Source of the DNA: an uncultured Legionella sp.
Lineage (GTDB): Bacteria; Pseudomonadota; Gammaproteobacteria; Legionellales; Legionellaceae
Direction: 5' to 3'
NCBI GenBank assembly: GCA_903885895.1
Contig: CAISKC010000140.1
Location: 1 to 12,734 of the forward strand
DNA length: 12,734 nt
Shown here in pieces: positions 1-5,933 of this stretch. The notes below the pieces were generated by a model, which saw only the letters and a list, made by a program, of their open reading frames with translations, was not told where the DNA came from and did not search any database. Position 1 is the stretch's first letter. Every line of letters begins with the position of its first letter. Both the position numbers and the translations under genes were made by a program.

Positions 1-8
1 CTCAGCCC

Positions 9-311
9 CTAATCCACCGCATTCGCTTCCCAAACGATCATGTGCTCTGACTTGATCATAGTACTTAGATGCGTCAATGCCGGTTCAATTTTACTAGGTA
101 TGTCAAAAAATTCGATGCTCAAAGGCAAATCCATGGATAACGCCATAAATGAAGACGTTTGTTCGCCTGTTTCACCAAAGCCAGAAATCGCTCGAAACAC
201 CGTGACACCTCGCAATTTGGCTTCATTGCGCAAATAATCTAATATTTTTTCTAACAAATGCGAAGATTCCATCACGTAAATCCGTACCACCATTACTTTG
301 GTCATTTTCAT
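9..311 (-). CDS. DUF190 family protein (PII-like fold), partner of CrcB
   Basis: This 100-aa soluble protein matches the DUF190 family by eye. It has a short N-terminal beta strand (VMVVRIYV, about residues 6-13), an amphipathic helix, the family signature FRAISGFG at residues 39-46 and a second strand, LPLSIEFFD, at 62-70. DUF190 proteins have a ferredoxin/PII-like fold and are often encoded beside crcB; their molecular role is not established. Here the ATG overlaps the crcB stop codon by four bases (ATGA at 308-311), so translational coupling is likely. A second ATG two codons in (M3) could also serve as start. A GGGGT stretch lies about 10 bases before M1. A regulatory or accessory role in fluoride export is inferred from context only. 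The gene is complete, with a TAG stop, and is the last gene of the minus-strand run inside the window. Confidence 0.88.
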   Translation of the reverse strand: MKMTKVMVVRIYVMESSHLLEKILDYLRNEAKLRGVTVFRAISGFGETGEQTSSFMALSMDLPLSIEFFDIPSKIEPALTHLSTMIKSEHMIVWEANAVD

Positions 312-682
312 AATTGTCTACCCCACATGATCCCCAACCACGTTAACCCCAAACAGACGACAAGATGCAAAAAAATATTTGAGATCCCTGCAAACCAGGC
401 TCCCGATTCAATCAAATTCCAAGTTTCAATCGAAAAAGATGAGAAGGTCGTATAACCCCCCAGAAGACCCACAAGCAGAAACAAACGTAATTGAGGCGCA
501 AACGCTGCATACCTATTCATGAATACGACAAAAACCACGCCCATGATAAAAGAACCACTGGCGTTGACCAGAAACGTTCCCCAGGGAAAATGACGGCCCA
601 ATAAGCCATAACTCAAATTAGACAAAACATAACGCAAACTACCACCCAAGCCCGCACCTATAAAAACCCAAAAAACATCCAT
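308..682 (-). CDS. crcB: CrcB/Fluc fluoride ion channel
   Basis: CrcB (Fluc) forms a dual-topology dimer in the inner membrane that lets fluoride leave the cytoplasm. The 124-aa product has the usual family length and four hydrophobic spans. Family motifs visible are GAGLGGSLRY (residues 9-18), VNASGSFIMG (39-48, with the conserved Asn40) and GGYTTFSSFSIET (75-87, carrying the pore phenylalanines F80 and F83). An in-frame upstream ATG at 725-727 would add 15 polar residues inside the nth coding region. The start at 680-682 is preferred because a GAGGTG ribosome-binding site sits about 7 bases before it and the family motif begins right after it. The gene follows nth by 10 bp and overlaps the DUF190 gene by 4 bp. 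I see no fluoride riboswitch directly upstream; expression is probably from the metG-side promoter. Confidence 0.95.
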   Translation of the reverse strand: MDVFWVFIGAGLGGSLRYVLSNLSYGLLGRHFPWGTFLVNASGSFIMGVVFVVFMNRYAAFAPQLRLFLLVGLLGGYTTFSSFSIETWNLIESGAWFAGISNIFLHLVVCLGLTWLGIMWGRQL

Positions 683-692
683 TTTTTGCACC

Positions 693-1325
693 TCATATGG
701 TTTTTTCGGGATATTCGCATAAATCACGAATCACACACGTTTGGCAATGCGGTTTTTTTGCCACACAAACATAACGCCCATGCAGTACGAGCCAATGGTG
801 CGCATGGCGCAAAAATTTCACATTAATCTTTTTTTCCAAACCACGCTCTACCGCTAAAGGTGTTGTGCCACGCGCCATCCCAGTTCGATTGGCCACTCGA
901 AATATATGCGTATCCACTGCAATAGTAGGATGCCCAAACGCCGTATTTAAAACCACATTCGCAGTTTTTCTCCCCACGCCTGGTAAAGCTTCCAGGGCTT
1001 CTCGCGTTGCAGGCACAATACTATCGTGTAACATCACCAAACGTTCACAAGCTTGAATGATGTGCCGTGCTTTGCTATTAAAAAGCCCTATCGTTTTAAT
1101 ATAGGTTTTTAATTTGACCTCGCCTAATGCCAAAATCGCTTCTGGCGTATTCGCAATAGGAAACAAATGTTGCGTCGCTTTGTTGACACTCACATCGGTC
1201 GCTTGCGCCGATAAAATCACGGCGATCAATAATTCAAAAGTAGATTGATACTGTAATTCTGTTTTAGGATGAGGATTTTGTGCCTGGAACCGTTCAAAAA
1301 TAAGCTGTAATTTTGCATGATTCAT
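693..1325 (-). CDS. nth: Endonuclease III (DNA glycosylase/AP lyase)
   Basis: Nth removes oxidised pyrimidines from DNA and cleaves the resulting abasic site by beta-elimination in base-excision repair. The 210-aa sequence aligns with E. coli Nth almost without gaps. It has the helix-hairpin-helix segment LPGVGRKTANVV with catalytic Lys120, the catalytic Asp138 in AVDTHIFR, and the C-terminal [4Fe-4S] loop with Cys187, Cys194, Cys197 and Cys203 (C-x6-C-x2-C-x5-C). All numbering matches the E. coli enzyme. The ATG starts one base after the stop of the upstream rnfB-like gene (TGA-T-ATG), so translation is probably coupled. In E. coli nth is the last gene of the rsx operon, which makes pairing with an RnfB homologue a conserved theme. 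The enzyme appears complete and functional. Confidence 0.97.
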   Translation of the reverse strand: MNHAKLQLIFERFQAQNPHPKTELQYQSTFELLIAVILSAQATDVSVNKATQHLFPIANTPEAILALGEVKLKTYIKTIGLFNSKARHIIQACERLVMLHDSIVPATREALEALPGVGRKTANVVLNTAFGHPTIAVDTHIFRVANRTGMARGTTPLAVERGLEKKINVKFLRHAHHWLVLHGRYVCVAKKPHCQTCVIRDLCEYPEKTI

Positions 1326-1326
1326 A

Positions 1327-1932
1327 TCAAAATTTCGCCTTTGCGCGCGCCAACGCTTCTAGTATATATGTTTTTTTTGCTGCTTTCTCCGCCGCATCAT
1401 CCGTTTGCGCTGCACCCAAACGCTTTTTGGTTCGATAATGCTGAATTTTTGCATTCTCTTCTGCTATCAAGCGAACTTGTTTCGCCTGATACCGCGACCG
1501 CGCCAAATTTGGATCGTAATCCAATGCAGAGACATCCAGCATATCGATACAATCCACCGGACAAGGTTCCACACATAAACCACAACCGGTGCATTCGTGG
1601 GCTAAAACAGTATGCATCAACTTGGCTGCCCCAACAATAGCATCCACAGGGCAAGCCTGAATGCATTTGGTACACCCAATACACTCTGCTTCACGAATCA
1701 TCGCCATAGCCGGTGGGCGCATTTGTTGCACCATCGCAGCGTCATAAGGATTGGGATCAATTTGCAACAAAGCCCCCAATGCATGCAAAGTCTTAACGCC
1801 ACCCGGAGGACAGTGGTCAATCGTAGCAACACCAGACGCCAACGCCTCAGCGTAAGGACGACAACCTGCATACCCACATAAACCACACTGAGTTTGGGGC
1901 AATACCGCATCAATATCTTGCACAAGACTCAC
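1327..1932 (-). CDS. rnfB: RnfB-like electron-transfer ferredoxin lacking the membrane anchor
   Basis: This 201-aa protein is homologous to RnfB/RsxB, the iron-sulfur subunit of the Rnf/Rsx electron-transport complex. It has the 4Fe-4S domain with Cys16, Cys19, Cys24 and Cys41 (start of motif CGLCGYAGC), then two ferredoxin clusters at Cys84/87/90/94 and Cys114/117/120/124. E. coli RsxB begins with a hydrophobic anchor of roughly 25 residues; here the protein starts directly at the cluster domain. The start is GTG, with GAGG about 8 bases upstream, and an in-frame TGA at 1942-1944 rules out an anchored longer form in this frame. The C-terminus (about 145-201) is a charged helical tail rich in Lys, Arg and Ala, longer than the E. 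coli tail. No rnfA, C, D, G or E is visible in the window. It is therefore probably a soluble ferredoxin placed between metG and nth; its redox partner is unknown. Confidence 0.9.
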   Translation of the reverse strand: MSLVQDIDAVLPQTQCGLCGYAGCRPYAEALASGVATIDHCPPGGVKTLHALGALLQIDPNPYDAAMVQQMRPPAMAMIREAECIGCTKCIQACPVDAIVGAAKLMHTVLAHECTGCGLCVEPCPVDCIDMLDVSALDYDPNLARSRYQAKQVRLIAEENAKIQHYRTKKRLGAAQTDDAAEKAAKKTYILEALARAKAKF

Positions 1933-1971
1933 GATTTTTCCTCACTGACGTGTTGTTCTAACTTTGCAGGC

Positions 1972-1984
1972 CCTCGAGACGAGG
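1972..1984. repeat. Small hairpin between metG and the rnfB-like gene
   Basis: CCTCG-AGA-CGAGG is a perfect 5-bp GC-rich inverted repeat with a 3-base loop, directly after the metG stop codon. No T-tract follows on the minus strand, so it is not a classical terminator. It could be an mRNA processing or stabilising hairpin. The role is inferred and uncertain. Confidence 0.35.
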
Positions 1985-1986
1985 AT

Positions 1987-3630
1987 CTATGCTGGGCTAT
2001 CTCCCAACAAAGCATCAATAGCGCTCTGCTCCACCCGCTGCATCAATGGGACAAACTGTTGAATCTGATGATCTAACAAAGGCTGTTCTATATTTTCCCA
2101 GGTTAAAGGTGGGCACTGTAAAAATGTCTCGACAGTTTCAGCCATCTTGGGCAAAACGGGTTTCAGATAAGACATTAAGATCCGAAACAAATTCAGCCCC
2201 ATGCTGCACACCATCTGCACCTGCGGTAAACTTGCCTCATCTTTAGCCAATACCCATGGTTTTTCCGCATCTATATACTGGTTCACCGCATCAGCCCCTT
2301 CCATAATCAAGCGCAGCGCTCGCGCATAATCACGTGCCACATAAGCCGCAATGATGTCTGCACGCAAATGCAGCAAATCTTGATACAAATCTGGTTTATG
2401 CAGTGTTTTTGCTAGGGTTTGATCAAAACGCTTCTGAATAAAACCCGCACATCGGCTAGCAATATTCACGACTTTTCCAACCAAATCGGCATTCACTCTA
2501 TGCAACAAATCTGTAAAATTCAAATCCAAATCATCAACCCGACCATTCATTTTCGCCGCAAAATAATAACGCAAATAATCCGGATGCAAATGCTCCAAAT
2601 AGCGACGCGCCTCAATAAAAGTACCCCGCGATTTTGACATTTTTTGCCCGTTAATGGTCAAAAAACCATGCGTAAAAATAGCGGTAGGTAAACGATACCC
2701 ACTACCAGATAACAAAGCAGGCCAAAAGAGCGCATGAAAATACATGATGTCTTTGCCAACGAAATGATATAGCTCCGTCGTGGTCTCCGGATCCCAAAAC
2801 TCCGCAAAAGATTGCCCTGCTTCGTCACAATAGCGTTGGCAAGCCGCCATGTATCCAATCGGCGCATCTAACCACACGTAAAAATATTTATCTTGCGTGC
2901 CTGGAATCAAAAAACCAAAATAAGGCGCATCTCTGGAAATATCCCAAGCTTGCAAACCAGCGGCAAACCATTCTTCTAATTTATTTGCAACTTCCGCCTG
3001 CAACGTACCACTTGAAGTCCATTGTTTCAGGAACGACTCATAACGCTGTAAATCAAAAAAATAATGTTCCGATTCTTTCTCAATCGGTGTAGCGCCTGAA
3101 ATGGCTGAAACTGGATTTAATAAATCTGTAGGAGAATAGGTCGCACCACAAACTTCGCAACTATCGCCGTATTGATCGAGCGCTTGGCATTTTGGGCAGG
3201 TGCCTTTGACATAGCGATCAGGTAAAAAAATATGCTCAATTGGATCGTAAGCTTGCGTGATCACACGCGTATAAATATCACCGCGTGCACGCAAGCGTTG
3301 GTAAATGTCACCAACCAATGCTTCATTTTCCGGAGAGTGCGTCGTGTGGTAACAATCATAATGGATACCAAATGCCTTAAAATCTTGCATATGACTGGCT
3401 TGGATGGCTTGAGTCAAAGCCAAAGGCGTGATGCCTTGCTGTTGGGCCTTAAGCATAATAGGCGTACCATGCGCATCATCGCCACATATGGCAACACAAG
3501 CATGACCCAGCATTTTTTGCACACGTACCCAAACATCGGTTTGAATATGTTCGACCAAATGCCCCAAATGCAAATGCCCGTTTGCATAAGGCAAAGCACT
3601 CGTAACCAGCATTTTACGTTGATTTATCAT
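1987..3630 (-). CDS. metG: Methionyl-tRNA synthetase, short form without C-terminal tRNA-binding domain
   Basis: MetG charges tRNA-Met with methionine using ATP. The 547-aa product is a class I synthetase closely similar to the E. coli catalytic core. It has PYANGHLHLGH at residues 14-24 (HIGH motif HLGH at 21-24), the zinc knuckle with Cys145, Cys148, Cys158 and Cys161, WDISRDAPYFGF at 229-240, and the KMSKS loop at 330-334. The anticodon-binding helical domain fills roughly 380-540. E. coli MetG is about 677 aa because it carries a C-terminal EMAP-like tRNA-binding and dimerisation domain. Here the protein ends after the core in ALLGDSPA, so that domain is absent. The stop at 1987-1989 is followed within 60 bp by the next gene, leaving no room for a detached domain. 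The first ATG (3628-3630) lacks a clear Shine-Dalgarno sequence. The gene heads the metG-rnfB-nth-crcB-DUF190 run. Confidence 0.97.
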   Translation of the reverse strand: MINQRKMLVTSALPYANGHLHLGHLVEHIQTDVWVRVQKMLGHACVAICGDDAHGTPIMLKAQQQGITPLALTQAIQASHMQDFKAFGIHYDCYHTTHSPENEALVGDIYQRLRARGDIYTRVITQAYDPIEHIFLPDRYVKGTCPKCQALDQYGDSCEVCGATYSPTDLLNPVSAISGATPIEKESEHYFFDLQRYESFLKQWTSSGTLQAEVANKLEEWFAAGLQAWDISRDAPYFGFLIPGTQDKYFYVWLDAPIGYMAACQRYCDEAGQSFAEFWDPETTTELYHFVGKDIMYFHALFWPALLSGSGYRLPTAIFTHGFLTINGQKMSKSRGTFIEARRYLEHLHPDYLRYYFAAKMNGRVDDLDLNFTDLLHRVNADLVGKVVNIASRCAGFIQKRFDQTLAKTLHKPDLYQDLLHLRADIIAAYVARDYARALRLIMEGADAVNQYIDAEKPWVLAKDEASLPQVQMVCSMGLNLFRILMSYLKPVLPKMAETVETFLQCPPLTWENIEQPLLDHQIQQFVPLMQRVEQSAIDALLGDSPA

Positions 3631-3664
3631 AGGATTTTAGTCTTAGTTATTCACAAAAAGTGAA

Positions 3665-3693
3665 ATTATACCTTACCTTTGTAAATCGAAGAA
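3665..3693 (-). promoter_or_regulatory. Putative sigma-70 promoter for the metG operon
   Basis: On the minus strand a perfect -10 hexamer TATAAT lies at 3665-3670, about 35 bases before the metG start codon. Seventeen bases upstream of it is TTCTTC (3688-3693), a poor -35. No extended -10 TG is present. The position fits a promoter for the metG run. Confidence 0.5.
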
Positions 3694-3710
3694 ATCTATT
3701 TGTTTCTATA

Positions 3711-3733
3711 CGTTAAGTTAAATAAAACTTACG
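3711..3733. repeat. Weak AT-rich hairpin downstream of the 498-aa gene
   Basis: Arms 3711-3719 and 3726-3733 (CGTTAAGTT / AACTTACG) pair with one bulged base around a 6-base loop. It lies 14 bp after the stop of the 498-aa gene and upstream of the metG promoter, where a terminator would be expected. It lacks a following T-tract on the minus strand, so terminator function is doubtful. Confidence 0.25.
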
Positions 3734-3746
3734 CAAAACTCCAAGG

Positions 3747-5243
3747 TCAGTATGTGCCACCTTTTCCGAAACTGGATCCAGTCTGGTTCGGCTCGTCGCT
3801 CACATCAATCCCACGATCTTTGGCTTCGAGATGCGTCTTCTCTTGTATTTTCTCTTTGAAATACTTCATTGTGTTGGTATCGAATGGATAAAAATAGTTA
3901 ACAATTTTCGAAAACCAATCTCGATGTGTCCCCATCGCTGTTGAAAGGGCGTTTCCCAAAGGGTTGTTCTCATCCGTATTCGTACGCATCCCCTGTACAA
4001 CCTTATCGAAGGTCATCTCGGGCGATTGATTCAAAACCTCCGTCAATGCCACATGGATCGCTTGAGCTTTTGCTGGGTCCTCAAGGGATAATGCTTGAAT
4101 TTGCTCAGCCAACAAGACCACCGATCGTGATTCATTGACAATTATCTCGTCGAAATTTTGTTGGGATTGTTTGAGCTTGGTGGAAATAGTTGGACATTTT
4201 TTAATGATGGCGCCCATAGCAAACACCAAATTTAACTGTTGCGAATATTGTGAGATTGCGATCGGATCCTTAGCCTTGATTAGATAGGGCATAGCCTGTT
4301 TTTGCGTATCAATATATCTTTTGGCATGCAATAGAAGATCTGGTTGATTTTGAAATAACGCGCGCAATTGACGTTCCATGGTTGCTAGGTTTTTTTCCGC
4401 CTGATCAAATGCCTGGTGTGCTGAAGGATCATAGCGATACGCCATATCTATCCCAGTTGGCCGGCGTTCATATTCCAGCCCATTTTTAAATATTCTTTCT
4501 ACATTGGACCGATCCATGTGATATACCTTGCAAACCGTATTTAAGGTACCTGGATTGAGCGTCATATTATGATTAAGAGCAGGGATACATTCAGGATGGC
4601 TTTGCACATAATTTGAGATGATATCTTTAATCGTTGCATGCTCATTTCCTGGCACGCCATATTCCAAAAGAGATCTTAATGTTTTTCCAGGGAAAATCTC
4701 ATAATTATCGACCGCTTGATCCCCATTTAATAAGAGATACTCTTTGAAAGCATCCATTGTCATTTGTTCAAAATAGGGTGACTTAAACATTCGTTCCAGA
4801 TCCTCTATACGCCCCTCTTTGATCACATTGGGAAATAATGTTTGCGCTGTGATCTTATCTTGTTTTGCAGCCAATTGATGAATCATTTGCGTAGCCGCTA
4901 ACTCTCTAGCTGCCCCTTGCGGAGCCCTAGCATCGTTATTTAAAATGAATAAAGTTGTTTCTAACTGGCCATCATCTGCGCAACAATTAATCAGGGTTAT
5001 CTCTACTCGTAACTGTGCATCAAACTCTTTTAGGTTGTTTTTTGTTTTGCCTAGAACAGACAATTCAGCAAATTTTCTTTCTAGATAGGGCGTCAATGAT
5101 CCTATCGAATCAGGTGCACGGCGCTGAATATCAGCAGCGAGTTTGATAATGGACTGAGAGATGTTCGAATAAAGTGGCGTCACAATACGATTTTGTGATT
5201 TTATCTCAGCTAATTTAGCTTCTAATTCCTCTCGTGAACGCAT
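3747..5243 (-). CDS. Unrecognised 498-aa soluble helical protein (possible secreted effector)
   Basis: I do not recognise this protein. It is 498 aa, hydrophilic, predicted by eye to be mostly alpha-helical, and has no signal peptide or membrane span. Two segments look like degenerate ankyrin-type helical repeats: LINCCADDGQLETTLFILNND (about 84-104) and LFPNVIKEGRIEDLERMFKSP (about 136-156). The middle (about 275-360) has long charged helices that could form a coiled coil. The C-terminal 30 residues are polar and disordered-looking, with a short acidic patch (DVSDEP, about 480-485) and a Gly/Ser-rich end. The only usable start is the ATG at 5241-5243: the next upstream in-frame codons give no start before a TGA, and GGTGAA lies about 6 bases upstream. 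It is a single-gene unit upstream of metG and divergent from the secreted-protein gene. Helical repeats and a polar tail are typical of type IV effectors in Legionellales, but that assignment is inference. Confidence 0.72.
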   Translation of the reverse strand: MRSREELEAKLAEIKSQNRIVTPLYSNISQSIIKLAADIQRRAPDSIGSLTPYLERKFAELSVLGKTKNNLKEFDAQLRVEITLINCCADDGQLETTLFILNNDARAPQGAARELAATQMIHQLAAKQDKITAQTLFPNVIKEGRIEDLERMFKSPYFEQMTMDAFKEYLLLNGDQAVDNYEIFPGKTLRSLLEYGVPGNEHATIKDIISNYVQSHPECIPALNHNMTLNPGTLNTVCKVYHMDRSNVERIFKNGLEYERRPTGIDMAYRYDPSAHQAFDQAEKNLATMERQLRALFQNQPDLLLHAKRYIDTQKQAMPYLIKAKDPIAISQYSQQLNLVFAMGAIIKKCPTISTKLKQSQQNFDEIIVNESRSVVLLAEQIQALSLEDPAKAQAIHVALTEVLNQSPEMTFDKVVQGMRTNTDENNPLGNALSTAMGTHRDWFSKIVNYFYPFDTNTMKYFKEKIQEKTHLEAKDRGIDVSDEPNQTGSSFGKGGTY

Positions 5244-5441
5244 GGCTTCACCATAATAATGACCTTTAATAGTAAGTTTAGCTCAAAATAGAATATTCAT
5301 TAGGCTAGACTTACGTCATTTTTATAAAGTTGCGTCATACGCCATCTTTGTGTAAGTCCTCATTCTCAAAAAATGACAGAGATAGGGATATCATGGTAAG
5401 CTGTGAAGATATATAAAATGAATCCATGATTGAGTGACAAC
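5244..5441. promoter_or_regulatory. Divergent intergenic region with a repeated CGTCAT motif and weak promoters
   Basis: This 198-bp AT-rich spacer separates the divergent 498-aa gene (minus) and the secreted-protein gene (plus). CGTCAT occurs twice in direct orientation, at 5314-5319 and 5333-5338, with 19 bp between starts, inside longer similar stretches (ACTTACGTCAT and AGTTGCGTCAT). For the minus gene, ATGACG (5314-5319) and TATTCT (5290-5295) with an 18-bp spacer form a plausible weak promoter that overlaps one repeat copy. For the plus gene, TATAAAAT (5412-5419) lies about 23 bases before the ATG and has no convincing -35. Operator function of the repeats is inferred. Confidence 0.35.
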
Positions 5442-5912
5442 ATGAAATTTTTATCTGTCATCTTATGTTGCGTGATATCGATGGGCGTGCATGCACAAGA
5501 AGTGTATCCGCGCGGGTGTGTTCCTTGGCCCATTCGTGATGCTATGCCAAATATTACCACCAAGCAACCCTTGATGTTAATGTTGCATAATTTATCAGAT
5601 GCTGATTTATGGGTGACGCGTCCAGCTAGCAATCAAGGTGCGCAAGCAGGATTTAGTAGTTTATTGCAGGCAGGGAAATGGTCTGCTTTAGCACTCAATC
5701 AAGACAATGCTTCTTTGCCATTACAATGCATTGAATCTAAACCTGGTCATGAGCAAGCCATTCCTTGTTCAGATGTTTTGGCTATTTGCCAATGGCCCAA
5801 GGTAACATTTCCAGAAGCAAACGCGGGTATTTTTTGGGCTGGTGAAAACATGCTCTTAGCACCCATCCAAGCATACCTAGCTCGGCAAGGTTATGTCTTG
5901 CAACCTATTTAG
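5442..5912 (+). CDS. Small secreted four-cysteine protein of unknown function
   Basis: This 156-aa protein begins with a clear Sec signal peptide: MKF, a hydrophobic stretch LSVILCCVISMG, and VHA before a probable signal peptidase I site after Ala18. The mature part (about 138 aa) has four cysteines, in GCVPWP, LQCIES, IPCSD and AICQWP, which could form two disulfides in the periplasm. It is rich in Trp and Pro and has no lipobox at a usable distance. The ATG at 5442 is chosen over an upstream in-frame TTG (5430) because it starts the signal peptide directly and GAGTGA lies just before it. It stands 21 bp upstream of rnr and may be co-transcribed with it. I cannot name the family; secreted proteins of about this size are common in Legionella and Coxiella. 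Function unknown. Confidence 0.8.
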   Translation: MKFLSVILCCVISMGVHAQEVYPRGCVPWPIRDAMPNITTKQPLMLMLHNLSDADLWVTRPASNQGAQAGFSSLLQAGKWSALALNQDNASLPLQCIESKPGHEQAIPCSDVLAICQWPKVTFPEANAGIFWAGENMLLAPIQAYLARQGYVLQPI

Positions 5913-5933
5913 ATAAGCCAAACATGGTGAATT

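Noticed and set aside
683..727. Longer crcB start at 725-727 adding 15 residues
   Set aside because: The extension is polar and lies inside nth. The ATG at 680-682 has a GAGGTG ribosome-binding site, and the family motif starts there.
1397..1684. 95-codon minus-strand frame with many cysteines inside the rnfB-like gene
   Set aside because: It is an out-of-frame shadow of the ferredoxin coding sequence, whose cysteine motifs are in the other frame.
3232..3663. 143-codon plus-strand frame opposite metG
   Set aside because: It lies antisense to the HIGH and zinc-knuckle region of MetG, whose family identity is unambiguous.
5430..5441. TTG start for the secreted protein giving four extra residues
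   Set aside because: It would put SDN before the signal peptide. The ATG at 5442 has GAGTGA upstream and begins a canonical signal sequence.
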